Assembly: GCA_965226435.1 (NCBI GenBank)
Contig: CBDDCY010000011.1
Location: 372,001-436,000 of the forward strand
DNA: 64,000 bases
DNA from: UBA6623 sp965226435
GTDB taxonomy: Bacteria; Acidobacteriota; Terriglobia; Bryobacterales; UBA6623
Direction of reading: 5' to 3'
The position numbers were made by a program, and so were the translations under genes. Below the pieces are notes generated by a model that was given only the letters and a program-made list of their open reading frames with translations, had not been told where the DNA came from and did not search any database. Shown one piece after another: positions 16,539-25,458 of the stretch (positions are counted from its first letter, which is position 1; each line of letters starts with the position of its first letter).

Positions 16539-17930
16539 CTACGTTTCCTCCCGACGCATCTCGGCCAGCCTTTTCCCGGCCTCTTCGAGCGCTTCCGCGA
16601 CGGCGGACGGGGCGGTTCCGCCCGGGAGCGAATGATTCTCGAGCGCCTGCCTCGCCGAGAGGAACCGCGCCGCTTCGGCATCAAATTCCGGGGCGACTTC
16701 TTGCAGTTGCTCCGCCGTCCAATCGCTTGGCTTCTTGCCGGCGCGAACGCTTTCGAGCACCAATGCTCCGACGACTTGATGGGCGCGATGGAACGGCACG
16801 CCGCCGCGCGCCAACACTTCGGCGAGTTCGGTGGCGCAGGTCCAGCCTTCATCCGCGGCGGCTTCCATGGCCTCGCCATCGACCTTGGTCGTTTCGACCG
16901 ATAAGCGCGTGACTTCGAGAGAACCCGCGAGATGATCGGCCGCGTCGAACACAGGCGGCTTGTCTTCCTGCAAGTCGCGGTTATAGGCCAAGGGTAATCC
17001 CTTGACGGTCATCATCAGCGCCGTCAGATCGCCCACAACGCGTCCCACCTTGCCCCGCACCAGCTCAAAGGCGTCGGGGTTTTTCTTTTGCGGCATCAAA
17101 CTCGATCCGCTGGTGACTTCGTCGCCCAATTCGAGAAAGCCGAATTCCTCGCTCGAGTAGAGAATCCAATCTTCGGCGAGCCGGCTCAAATGCAGCATCG
17201 TCACCGACGCGGCGTGGAGAAAGTCAAGCGCAAAATCGCGATCCGAGACCGCGTCGAGACTGTTCGCCGAGATGCGCGCGAAACCGAGTTCATCGGCCAT
17301 CGCTTGCCGGTCAAAAGGAAAACCACTGCCGGCCAGCGCGCCGCTGCCCAGCGGCAGCACGTTCGCGCGGTCAAAGACCTGGCCCAAGCGCTCCCAGTCG
17401 CGGGCGAACATTTCGAAATAGGCGAGCAAGTAATGCGCCCATAGAACCGGCTGGCCCCTTCGCAAATGGGTATAGCCGGGCAGTAAGGCGGTGCGCTCCC
17501 GCCGCGCGAAGGCGAGAAGCGCTTCCATCAGGCCGGTCAGCCGGCGGCGATCGGCGAGAACCTCTTCGCGCAGCCACAGCCGAAAGTCCGTCGCCACTTG
17601 TTCGTTGCGGCTGCGGCCGGTGTGAATCTTGTCGGCGAGATCGCCGGCCTTTTCGCCGAGCTTGCGAATCACGAAGGTGTGGATATCTTCGTCGGCGGCG
17701 CCGTCGAAGTAGCCGACGGCTTGCGATTCGGTGAGAATTTCGTCAAACGCCGCGCGAATGCGATCACGCTCATCGACGCTGAGAATGCCGACTTTCTCCA
17801 GCGCGGAAGCAAAGGCCTTCGAGCCGACCACGTCGGCCTCGAGCAGGCGGCGGTCGAAGCCGAGAGACCCCGAGAACCGCTCGAAAAGTTCGGCCGGGCC
17901 GGATTCGAATCTGCCTCCCCACAATTTCAT
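16539..17930 (-). CDS. argH: Argininosuccinate lyase
   Basis: Last enzyme of arginine synthesis, splitting argininosuccinate into arginine and fumarate. 463 residues, standard for the family. 'KLWGGRF' at the N-terminus, 'TGRSRNEQVATD' in the middle and the fumarase-superfamily signature 'GSSLMPQKKNPD' at about residues 277-288 are all intact. argR follows 55 bases downstream. A copy of element A lies between argG and this gene. Confidence 0.96.
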   Translation of the reverse strand: MKLWGGRFESGPAELFERFSGSLGFDRRLLEADVVGSKAFASALEKVGILSVDERDRIRAAFDEILTESQAVGYFDGAADEDIHTFVIRKLGEKAGDLADKIHTGRSRNEQVATDFRLWLREEVLADRRRLTGLMEALLAFARRERTALLPGYTHLRRGQPVLWAHYLLAYFEMFARDWERLGQVFDRANVLPLGSGALAGSGFPFDRQAMADELGFARISANSLDAVSDRDFALDFLHAASVTMLHLSRLAEDWILYSSEEFGFLELGDEVTSGSSLMPQKKNPDAFELVRGKVGRVVGDLTALMMTVKGLPLAYNRDLQEDKPPVFDAADHLAGSLEVTRLSVETTKVDGEAMEAAADEGWTCATELAEVLARGGVPFHRAHQVVGALVLESVRAGKKPSDWTAEQLQEVAPEFDAEAARFLSARQALENHSLPGGTAPSAVAEALEEAGKRLAEMRREET

Positions 17931-18022
17931 CGTCGTGAACCGTTTGACCGTGAACCGTTATCCGTGAGCCGACCGAGCCCTTCTCCGTCGTTTTCGTGCT
18001 CGGCGGAACCGCGAAACGCATT

Positions 18023-18122
18023 GAGCCGCGAAGCGGCGGCGGAAATATAGCCCAGGGTGAAGCCGAAGGCGGAACCCTGGGTAGAATCCCCATCCGCGTG
18101 AGCCCTGAAAGGGCGACAGGAA
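18023..18122 (+). repeat. Element A copy 2 (complete)
   Basis: All three hairpins are present: GCCGCGAAGCGGC, then CCCAGGGT pairing with ACCCTGGG, then GCCCTGAAAGGGC. It occupies the middle of the 308-base argG-argH gap, on the opposite strand to those genes. A loosely conserved tail continues to about 18180; nothing else is recognised in the gap. Confidence 0.9.
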
Positions 18123-18238
18123 GCTCCCGCCTGACCCTTCGGCCCGTCCCAATCCATTTCCATGGCGGGATCAGGAACGTTCCGATTCATAGAATCGATA
18201 CCGTGCCCCTTTTTTCAATCGCCCTCACTCCGCTACCG

Positions 18239-19441
18239 CTACCTCTTTGTCGCCGCCGCTCGAACCTTGATCGGCAGCCCGATTAGGTTGATAAAACCGG
18301 CGGCGTCCTTTTGGTCATAGTCGGCGCCCATCGTGAAGCTGGCAACGCTTTCCGAATAGAGCGAATAGGGCGAAGTGCGGCTGACAACATCGACGTGCCC
18401 CTTATAGAGCCGCAGCACGACTTCGCCGCTGACCGTCGTCTGAGTTTCCGTAATGAACGCGTCGAGCGCTTCCCGCAGCGGAGTGAACCACTGTCCGTTG
18501 TAAACCAGCTCCGCGTAATCAAGCGCGAGTTTCTGCTTGTAGTGGGCCGTCGCGCGGTCGAGCGTCAGGCTTTCGAGTTCGCGGTGGGCGGCCATGAGAA
18601 TGGTCCCTCCCGGGGTCTCGTAACAGCCGCGCGACTTCATGCCGACGAAACGGTTTTCAACCAAGTCGACGCGGCCCACGCCGTACAGGCCGCCCAGTTC
18701 GTTCAGCTTCTCGACAATGCCGCGAGCGCTCAGCTTTTCGCCGTCGACCGACACGGGCGTCCCCTGCTCGAAGCCGATAGTCACCTGGGCGGCCTCGTCA
18801 GGGGCGTCTTCGGGGCTGTTGGAGATCATCCAAACCCCATCGCTCGGGGCGTTGGCGGGATTTTCGAGCTCGGCGCCCTCGTGCGACAGATGCCACAAGT
18901 TTCGGTCGCGGCTGTAAATCTTCGCTTTCGACTGGTCAATGGGAATGTCGTGCGCCTGCGCGTAGTCAATAGCATCCTCGCGGGACGTAATCGACCATTC
19001 CCGCCAGGGGGCGATGACGGGCAGATGCGGCGCCAAGGCTTTGTAGGCCAACTCGAACCGTACCTGATCGTTGCCCTTGCCCGTGGCCCCGTGCGAAAGA
19101 GCGTCGCAACCGGTCTCGAGCGCGACCTCGACTTGGCGTTTGGCGAGCAACGGCCGTGCAATCGAGGTGCCCAACAAATATTTGTCTTCGTAGACGGCGC
19201 CCGAGCGTACCATCGGCCAGACGTAGTCGCGGACAAATTCCTCGCGCATGTCCTCGACGAAGACTTCGGAAGCGCCGCTGTTGCGGGCCTTTTCGACGAT
19301 GCCGTCGAGCTCACCGCCGCCCTGTCCGATGTTGCCGCACACCGCGACCACCTCGCAGCCGTAGTTTTCCCGCAGCCAAGGGATGATGATCGATGTATCG
19401 AGTCCGCCCGAATAGGCGAGAGAGACTTTCTTCGGTTTCAT
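18239..19441 (-). CDS. argG: Argininosuccinate synthase
   Basis: ATP-dependent condensation of citrulline and aspartate. From ATG 19441 the protein has 400 residues, the family norm. That start has GGAAAG four bases upstream and places the PP-loop 'AYSGGLDTS' at residues 9-17. An upstream ATG at 19465 adds eight residues and is less likely. 'GCDALSHGATGKGNDQVRFE' (family citrulline/ATP-site region) is intact. Lies between argF and argH, each gap carrying an element A copy. Confidence 0.95.
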   Translation of the reverse strand: MKPKKVSLAYSGGLDTSIIIPWLRENYGCEVVAVCGNIGQGGGELDGIVEKARNSGASEVFVEDMREEFVRDYVWPMVRSGAVYEDKYLLGTSIARPLLAKRQVEVALETGCDALSHGATGKGNDQVRFELAYKALAPHLPVIAPWREWSITSREDAIDYAQAHDIPIDQSKAKIYSRDRNLWHLSHEGAELENPANAPSDGVWMISNSPEDAPDEAAQVTIGFEQGTPVSVDGEKLSARGIVEKLNELGGLYGVGRVDLVENRFVGMKSRGCYETPGGTILMAAHRELESLTLDRATAHYKQKLALDYAELVYNGQWFTPLREALDAFITETQTTVSGEVVLRLYKGHVDVVSRTSPYSLYSESVASFTMGADYDQKDAAGFINLIGLPIKVRAAATKR

Positions 19442-19481
19442 TTTCTTTCCGTTGCCTGTTTTCATCACCGATCGGTTCCTT

Positions 19482-19543
19482 GAGCCGCCAAGCGGCGGTA
19501 AGAATATAGCCTGGGGTGGAGCCGAAGGCGGAACCCTGGGGAG
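19482..19543 (+). repeat. Element A copy 3 (hairpins 1 and 2 only)
   Basis: Carries GCCGCCAAGCGGC and CCTGGGGT/ACCCTGGG, but the third hairpin is lost where argF begins its 3' end. It occupies most of the short argF-argG gap. Confidence 0.85.
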
Positions 19544-19564
19544 AATCCCCACCCACCGCGACCC

Positions 19565-20545
19565 CTATTTCCTTGCCGCTTTGCCGCGTGAGCCGATCAT
19601 CATCAACAGCAGGGCTTTCTGGGCGTGTAGGCGGTTTTCGGCCTGATCGAAAACCACCGAGCCGGCCGATTCCATCACGGCGTCGGTGACTTCCTCGCCC
19701 CTTGACGCCGGCAAGCAATGCATAAAGACCGCGTCGGGGCGCGCGGCGGCCATCAACTCCTCGGTGACTTGATAGTCACTGAACGCGATGCGGCGCTGCT
19801 GGGTTTCCGCCTCCCAACCCATGCTGGTCCACATGTCGGTGTAGACGCCGACGGCGTCTTTCACCGCCTCGACCGGATCGTAAATCAACGCGATCTTGTT
19901 GTCGGCGCCCTCGCACAACTCACACGCGCGGGCGGTGATTTCGGGATCGGGCTCATAGCCGGGCGGCGTGGCGACGGTGAGCGAAACGCCCAATCGCGCC
20001 GCGCACAGCATCAGCGAGTGGGAGACATTATTGCCGTCGCCGATGAAGGCCATCTTCAAACCGGGGAGCGGCCCATGGTGCTCCTCGAGCGTTTGAAAAT
20101 CGGCTAACGCCTGGCAGGGATGATACCGTCCGCTCAAGGCGTTGATGATGGGAACCGACGACCATTGAGCCAAGTCCTCGAGCGTACTTTGGTCGAAAGT
20201 CCGCGCCACCACGGCGTCCACCCAGCGGTCCAGATTCCGCACCATGTCGCGCGCCGGCTCGCGTTCGCCAATGCGGCCGTCGCGCTGGTCGAGGTAAATC
20301 GAATCGCCGCCCAATTGCTTGATCGCCAACTCAAAGGTCACGCGCGTGCGCAGCGACGGCTTCTCGAAAACCAAGGCCACGTAGCGTTGAGCCAGCACGT
20401 CGGCGTAGTCGCCGGGCGAAGCCTTCACGCGCCGCGCCAGCGCGAGCAGTGCTCGCAATTCCTCGCCCGTGAGATCAAGGTCGGTCAGCAGATGCGGAGC
20501 GGCGATTTTCGGCAACGTGGTCGATGATGGGACGGAAGCGGGCAC
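19565..20545 (-). CDS. argF: Ornithine carbamoyltransferase
   Basis: Forms citrulline from ornithine and carbamoyl phosphate. Carbamoyl-phosphate motif 'SLRTRVTFE', 'HPCQALADFQT', and the ornithine-loop 'FMHCLPA' are present. I chose GTG 20545 (326 residues) because AGGAG lies five bases upstream. The longer ATG at 20569 falls inside the ARG operator and has no ribosome site. This is the first gene of the arg cluster. Confidence 0.93.
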   Translation of the reverse strand: MPASVPSSTTLPKIAAPHLLTDLDLTGEELRALLALARRVKASPGDYADVLAQRYVALVFEKPSLRTRVTFELAIKQLGGDSIYLDQRDGRIGEREPARDMVRNLDRWVDAVVARTFDQSTLEDLAQWSSVPIINALSGRYHPCQALADFQTLEEHHGPLPGLKMAFIGDGNNVSHSLMLCAARLGVSLTVATPPGYEPDPEITARACELCEGADNKIALIYDPVEAVKDAVGVYTDMWTSMGWEAETQQRRIAFSDYQVTEELMAAARPDAVFMHCLPASRGEEVTDAVMESAGSVVFDQAENRLHAQKALLLMMIGSRGKAARK

Positions 20546-20558
20546 AGGCGCTCCTGAA

Positions 20559-20572
20559 TGAATAATCATTCA
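20559..20572 (-). promoter_or_regulatory. ARG box (ArgR operator) at argF
   Basis: TGAATAATCATTCA matches the ArgR consensus core TGAAT-N4-ATTCA exactly. It lies 14 bases upstream of the argF GTG and directly downstream of a promoter-like pair on the minus strand (TTGCAT, 16 bases, TAATTA at about 20585-20610). Binding here would cover the transcription start, so arginine-bound ArgR should repress argF and the genes behind it. Confidence 0.8.
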
Positions 20573-20716
20573 GTAAATAGAATAATTACACACTTCGCGA
20601 TAGAATGCAAGCGCCGGGCCCCGTGATCGGCGCGACCCGCGAAGCGCCTCCTCCGAAAATAGCCCGTCCAGCGTACCGCGCACTACGTTGAGGATCGCCA
20701 ACGTCGCAAATCTAGT

Positions 20717-20815
20717 GAGCCGCGAAGCGGCGGCGGGAACCGTAGGCCAGGGTGAAGCGAAGCGGAACCCTGGTTCGCCCCGCCACGAAAGGTGAGCCCT
20801 GAAAGGGCGGCGGGA
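20717..20815 (+). repeat. Element A copy 4
   Basis: Three hairpins, with a shortened hairpin-2 loop (GAAGCGAAGCGGA). Lies in the 460-base gap between divergent argF and ychF. A tail with 'TCTCAGGAACG' resembles the tail of copy 2. No further gene or site was recognised in that gap apart from the argF promoter. Confidence 0.9.
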
Positions 20816-21005
20816 GCGCCCTCGCACCCATTTTCAAGGGGGTCTCAGGAACGCCAACGTTCAGAGAGACGGACTCGGTTCCCAGTCGAGAAAAGCGGAT
20901 TAGGACAGCAGTTGCTTGGCCGGTCGCTTGCGCTCGGGGCTCCATCGTTGCGGGGTGGAGCATTTTTCATAGACTGGGTATTGGGCCCGTATTCGTTAAA
21001 CGACC

Positions 21006-22079
21006 ATGAAGACCGCTATTCTCGGGTTGCCCCAAGTCGGGAAAACCTCGCTATTCACCATTCTCACCGGCTCGGCGCGCCAAACCCATATCGGAGGGAC
21101 GCAAGCTCAGGTCGGCGTCACCCGCGTGCCCGATGCGCGGCTTGACGCACTGGCCGCCGTCTTCGAGCCCGACAAGGTCACCCACGCCGTCATCGAGTAC
21201 GTCGACATGCCGCCGACCTCGCGCGAATCGCTGGCCGACCCGTCTTACGTCGGGAGCCTGCGTGCCGTCGATGCGTTCGTTCACGTACTGCGGGTTTTCG
21301 AAGACGACACGGTAATGCACGCCGAAGGTTCGATCGACCCCGAACGCGACGAGGCCAACCTGGATCTCGAGCTCATCATCAATGACCTGGCGGTGATCGA
21401 GAAGCGCCTGGCGCGGGTCGAGAAAGACATGGGTCGCATCAAGAATCCCGAGCTGCCGCTCGAGCGGGATATTCTCGAAAAGGCCAAGGCGTTTCTTGAA
21501 TCCGAGCGTCCCTTGCGCGAGATGGAACTCGATGCCGACGACGCCAAGCGACTGCGCGGCTTTCAATTTCTCTCTGAAAAGCCGATGCTGCTGGTGCTGA
21601 ATCTAGGGGAAGCGCGGGCGGGCGACCTCCACGCCGTCGAGCAGGACTACCGCCGACGCCGTGCCGAAGGCCGCCGCAATATGGACGTGACCGCGGTGTG
21701 CGGCAGCGTGGAGGCGGAAATCGCCGAACTTGAGCCTTCCGAAGCTCGCGAGTACATGGAAGGTTACGGCCTCAGCGAACCGGGCCTTGACCGTCTAATC
21801 CGGGCCAGCTATTCGTTGCTCGGGCTGATGTCGTTCTTGACGGCGGGCGAGAAGGAAGTGCGCGCCTGGACGATTCCGAAAAACAGCACGGCGGTGAAGG
21901 CGGCGGGGGCGATCCATACAGATTTTGAGAAAAAGTTCATCCGGGCCGAGGCGATTCATTGGGAGACGTTGGTTGGGCATGGGGGGTATGCCGAAGCGCG
22001 CAAGCATGGGGAGTTGCGGGTGGAAGGTAAGACGTACATCGTTGAGGACGGGGATGTTCTGGTGATTCACCACGGGTAG
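21006..22079 (+). CDS. ychF: Redox-regulated ATPase/GTPase YchF
   Basis: Obg-related P-loop protein that binds ribosomes and prefers ATP. P-loop 'GLPQVGKTS' at residues 7-15 (most homologues have N where this has Q). A central coiled-coil domain spans about residues 125-185, and the C-terminal TGS-like DUF933 domain includes 'DFEKKFIRAEAIHW' and ends 'VEDGDVLVIHHG'. Length 357 fits the family. It appears to be a single-gene transcription unit. Confidence 0.93.
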   Translation: MKTAILGLPQVGKTSLFTILTGSARQTHIGGTQAQVGVTRVPDARLDALAAVFEPDKVTHAVIEYVDMPPTSRESLADPSYVGSLRAVDAFVHVLRVFEDDTVMHAEGSIDPERDEANLDLELIINDLAVIEKRLARVEKDMGRIKNPELPLERDILEKAKAFLESERPLREMELDADDAKRLRGFQFLSEKPMLLVLNLGEARAGDLHAVEQDYRRRRAEGRRNMDVTAVCGSVEAEIAELEPSEAREYMEGYGLSEPGLDRLIRASYSLLGLMSFLTAGEKEVRAWTIPKNSTAVKAAGAIHTDFEKKFIRAEAIHWETLVGHGGYAEARKHGELRVEGKTYIVEDGDVLVIHHG

Positions 22080-22127
22080 CGGGCCGACGCAGGTCGTTTG
22101 AGAGAGGCCGATCGCTAAGGAGGGTCG

Positions 22128-22832
22128 ATGAGTGAACTGGAGAAGACACTCCGGCGAGCCATACCGAGCCAGCTCGCCAGTGCGATTGACGAGACGCCAG
22201 GGCTAATTGTTCCTGTGCTGACGAGCTTCGCGGTCTTGGAGGGTATTCCTCGGAGCGGTACCATCCTGGACGCAGTGCCTCCTGTAAGCTTCCACCTTCT
22301 TGCCGGTTGTCTCGCGGGCCTCCTCGGGGTGATCGTCTATTCCTTTGGCGACTACTGGGACAAGAAGTGGTTCGATCCCCGCTACGGGCTTGAGGGAACC
22401 TGGACAACAAGAGCTCCTCCGTTGTTCCCTTCGGCGGCGAGCATGGTCGAGGTACGCCAGGAAGCGGCGAAGAAGTTGCTCACGGGCGATGCGCAGAAGA
22501 CCCAGAAGGGTGTTTACGCCGCGGCAGAGGAACTCGTCCGAGCCCGCGGTCGCTGGGATGAGGTACTGGGCGCGGTGGTGATCTCCAAGTTCGTGCGCAG
22601 CTTCATCTGGCCCAGCTTCCTCGCATTCTTTGCGTTGCTGGTGCTCACGGCCGCCGACTGGGTAGCATCTCGCGATGCAGCTTTTGTCGTAACTCACGCT
22701 CGAGTAGGGGTGCTGCTTGCGGCTTGCGCCCTGCTCGTTGGGGCATCCAGCTTCCCGGCGTACGCCAAGTTCCGGGTGAAGCACATGGAGCAGCTGTACC
22801 GCCTGGCAAGACGCCTCGAGACAAAGCAGTGA
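22128..22832 (+). CDS. Hypothetical membrane protein
   Basis: 234 residues, no family recognised. A strong AAGGAGG ribosome site precedes the ATG. Hydrophobic segments occur at about residues 26-45, 53-73, 160-180 and 193-212, suggesting four helices. The 80-residue hydrophilic region between the second and third is charged and probably cytoplasmic. It follows ychF by 48 bases on the same strand, but codon choice looks less biased than in ychF and a separate origin is possible. Confidence 0.65.
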   Translation: MSELEKTLRRAIPSQLASAIDETPGLIVPVLTSFAVLEGIPRSGTILDAVPPVSFHLLAGCLAGLLGVIVYSFGDYWDKKWFDPRYGLEGTWTTRAPPLFPSAASMVEVRQEAAKKLLTGDAQKTQKGVYAAAEELVRARGRWDEVLGAVVISKFVRSFIWPSFLAFFALLVLTAADWVASRDAAFVVTHARVGVLLAACALLVGASSFPAYAKFRVKHMEQLYRLARRLETKQ

Positions 22833-22926
22833 CAGGGCGGGCGGGGGGCCTGCACCACTTGTGATAAATCTTCTGTTGAAGGCCGCCCGACCGATTCGGG
22901 TTGGGACCGGCGCGAGTGCCGGTCGC

Positions 22927-23409
22927 TTACCGGGGCGGCTCTTCGCGGAACGTTGCTTCCGTGAAAGTAAACAGCTGCGACTGCCTCAGCTCGTAGCGGC
23001 GAAATTCTTCGAGGTAATAGTTCCGCGCGAGTTGTAGGCCCAGGGAGGTCTCGGTCGTCGTGGATCCGCCTTGGCGACGATTCATAAGTGTGACCGATAG
23101 GTTGAGGATCGTGTTACCGAGGAAACCCTCCCGGAAGTCGCAGAAGATGTCTTGGACGCCCCTGAAAACGGCCTGGACGATTTGATCGTGGGGATGAAAC
23201 GGGGCGTCGCCGTCGGCGTAATTGTAATGCGCGAAGTCGATTTCGACATCGAATAGTCCCGTGCAACTCTGGCCGCGGTCCGCGTCGATCGCATCGCGCG
23301 AAATCATGTCGATGCGTTTCATGAATCCGTCGTGGAAGCCGTTGAAGTGGTCGAAGGCGGCGGCGGCCTCCTCGGGCGAAGAGACCTGATAAATTCGCGG
23401 TTCCGACAT
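22927..23409 (-). CDS. Hypothetical protein
   Basis: 160 residues, soluble, no signal peptide and no recognised family. The region around residues 20-75 is rich in His, Asp and Phe ('FNGFHDGFMKRID', 'EIDFAHYNYADGDAPFHPHDQ'), a composition compatible with a beta-sandwich or metal-binding fold; this is only a composition argument. It is 45 bases upstream of the GHMP kinase start region on the other side, on the same strand, and may be co-transcribed with it. Confidence 0.6.
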   Translation of the reverse strand: MSEPRIYQVSSPEEAAAAFDHFNGFHDGFMKRIDMISRDAIDADRGQSCTGLFDVEIDFAHYNYADGDAPFHPHDQIVQAVFRGVQDIFCDFREGFLGNTILNLSVTLMNRRQGGSTTTETSLGLQLARNYYLEEFRRYELRQSQLFTFTEATFREEPPR

Positions 23410-23454
23410 TCTATTCGCCCCTAACGCCCTTCCGTTTGCGTTTCCGCTGTTTCG

Positions 23455-24447
23455 TCACTCCACGACTGGTTTCACAACCGCCACGCCGATTCCGGAAAGC
23501 TCTTGGGTCAAGGTTTTCAGGTGCGCCTCATCACGGTAGGTCCCCACGATAGCTCCGCCCGAGCCGGCGAACTTAGCGGTCGCACCGGCCCGGCGGGCGG
23601 TTTCGACCATCTCCCGGTTCCCGGCGCTGATGCGGTAGATCCGCGAGCGCAAGTCATAATTGGCATCGACGAGTCTCCCCAGGTTTTCCGTGTCGCCGTC
23701 AACGAGGGCTTTGCGCCCCTGCTCGGCGATGTCGGCCCATATTTGCATCGCCTCGACGACGGAGCTGTCACCGCCCATATAGCGGGCGCGAATGTTGTTG
23801 TGAAAAACTTCGGTGCCTTCGCTCAAGCTGGTGCGGTAGGCGACGTAGACGTTGGGCAGCAAGCCCGGGTCGAGCTCTTCGTAGTCGCCGTAGCCGTCGC
23901 GCTCCATTCGCTCCTTGGCGAAGTCCATATAGACAAGGCCTTCGTAGACCTGAATCACGCGGTCCTGTAGGCCGGCCGCGACGCCCAACTCCCGCGTCTC
24001 GGTTTCGAGCGCCAAGTTCACCTGTATGGGCCGAGGAATTTCGATTTCGAAATGCTTCATCAAGGCACGTAGAGTGGCCGTGATGATGGCGCTCGACCCA
24101 CCCAAGCCGAGCCGTTGGGGGATGTTCGATTCGTACTCAATCGTGAAATTGCGGTCGCCGATTTCAATACCCTGCTCGGCGCAATAGTCGGTGAAGCGCA
24201 TCAGCAGCGCTTGGATGATGCGGATGCCGCCGTAATAGCCCCGCCAGCGAGTCGTCTCGCGCATGTCGTCGAGACTTTCCCAGATCGGAAAGTCGGCTTT
24301 CGAGGGACGAATCTCAACCCGCGCGCTGGGGTAGAGCAGGACGCGGGCGCGAAAGTTTCGCAGGCTGAAGGCGATCGTTTTCCCGAAATAGCCGTCGCTG
24401 GGATTGCCAAGCAAACCGGCGCGGGCGTAGGCTCTGGTTTCAATCAT
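23455..24447 (-). CDS. GHMP kinase, glucuronokinase-like
   Basis: Small-molecule kinase of the GHMP superfamily. From ATG 24447 (GGAG six bases upstream) the product has 330 residues. Near the N-terminus, 'ARAGLLGNPSDGYFGKTIAF' resembles plant glucuronokinase. The ATP-binding P-loop 'PQRLGLGGSSA' lies at about 110-120 and the third GHMP motif 'KFAGSGGAIVGTY' at about 295. The substrate is probably a sugar or uronic acid, but the exact one is not evident. An ABC ATPase gene ends about 25 bases upstream on the same strand, suggesting an operon. Confidence 0.82.
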   Translation of the reverse strand: MIETRAYARAGLLGNPSDGYFGKTIAFSLRNFRARVLLYPSARVEIRPSKADFPIWESLDDMRETTRWRGYYGGIRIIQALLMRFTDYCAEQGIEIGDRNFTIEYESNIPQRLGLGGSSAIITATLRALMKHFEIEIPRPIQVNLALETETRELGVAAGLQDRVIQVYEGLVYMDFAKERMERDGYGDYEELDPGLLPNVYVAYRTSLSEGTEVFHNNIRARYMGGDSSVVEAMQIWADIAEQGRKALVDGDTENLGRLVDANYDLRSRIYRISAGNREMVETARRAGATAKFAGSGGAIVGTYRDEAHLKTLTQELSGIGVAVVKPVVE

Positions 24448-24472
24448 CGGTCGCTCCATGGCGAGTCAGCTC

Positions 24473-25294
24473 TCACACAGCCGCGTAGTAACCGTCGCGG
24501 CGCACGAGTTCGATCGGCATGCCGAAAAGCTCGGAGAGGAGCCGAGGCGAGGCCAAGACATCCTCTTTCGGACCGTCGTGAAAAACCTGACCGCCTTTCA
24601 TCAGAACGATGCGGCTGATCTCGGGGATGATGTCGGGCAGGTGGTGAGTGACCATCACGATCATCGTTCCGCGGTTGGTGATCTTGCGTAGGACCTCCCG
24701 GAACTCGCTGACCGCTCGCAGGTCGAGGCCGGCGGTCGGCTCGTCGAGAATCAACGCCCGCGGGTCGTGCACCAAGGCCCGTCCGATCAAGATGCGTCGC
24801 AGTTCGCCGGTCGACATCTGATCGGTTTGGTGATCAGCGAGGCGGGTGATTTCGAGCAACTCGAGCACTTCGTCGGCTTTCTCCCGCATCGCGGCGGTGA
24901 CTTCGTTGTGGGGCCAGATTTCGGTACTGCTGAAAAACCCCGACAGCAGCGCTTCGCGGCCGCTGATCTCGCGGGAACACAGCTCCACCCAGTCGGGCGA
25001 GACGATGCCCAACATCGGCCGCAGATCGAACAAGCGCCAGCGATCTTTCCCGAAGATTGTGAGCGAGGCGTCGTCGCGGTCCAGCGGATAACACTCGCGC
25101 ATCAGCGTCTTGATCAGCGTCGATTTACCCGAGCCGTTCGGCCCAACGATGGCCGTGTTTTCACCGAGGCCGATCGAGACGGTCAGACCGTCCAACGCAC
25201 GTCGGCCGGCACGCATGACCGTGATGTTGCGGAAGTCCAACAGCGTTTCGGGCGCGGAATCGGACGCCGTGGGAAAAGAGGTCTCTGCGTGCAT
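24473..25294 (-). CDS. Stand-alone ABC transporter ATP-binding protein
   Basis: ATPase domain with Walker A 'GPNGSGKST' (residues 51-59), signature 'MSTGELRR', Walker B 'ALILDEPTAGLD' and H-loop 'VTHH'. The aspartate pair after the signature and an extended 'FGKDRWRLFDLRPMLGIVSP' insertion resemble ModF/iron-type single ATPases. No permease or binding protein gene lies nearby, so its partner is elsewhere or it has a non-transport role. ATG 25294 is preferred; a longer frame upstream to 25417 lacks ABC sequence. Confidence 0.85.
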   Translation of the reverse strand: MHAETSFPTASDSAPETLLDFRNITVMRAGRRALDGLTVSIGLGENTAIVGPNGSGKSTLIKTLMRECYPLDRDDASLTIFGKDRWRLFDLRPMLGIVSPDWVELCSREISGREALLSGFFSSTEIWPHNEVTAAMREKADEVLELLEITRLADHQTDQMSTGELRRILIGRALVHDPRALILDEPTAGLDLRAVSEFREVLRKITNRGTMIVMVTHHLPDIIPEISRIVLMKGGQVFHDGPKEDVLASPRLLSELFGMPIELVRRDGYYAAV

Positions 25295-25458
25295 GATAAG
25301 GTCGACGCGTCTCGACAAAACCGGCTCGACGGGGTGGCCGGGGTTGAAGTGTTCAAGATAACATGCGTTCGGCCGACCACCTGCGTCACTTGGCCGATTC
25401 CGCGAGACACGGGCCATTGCGGCGGGCGCTACACTGGGGATCTGTTGCGGAGAGGACT

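Noticed and set aside
18311..19483. Plus-strand frame of 390 codons
   Set aside because: Antisense to argG, which is unmistakable.
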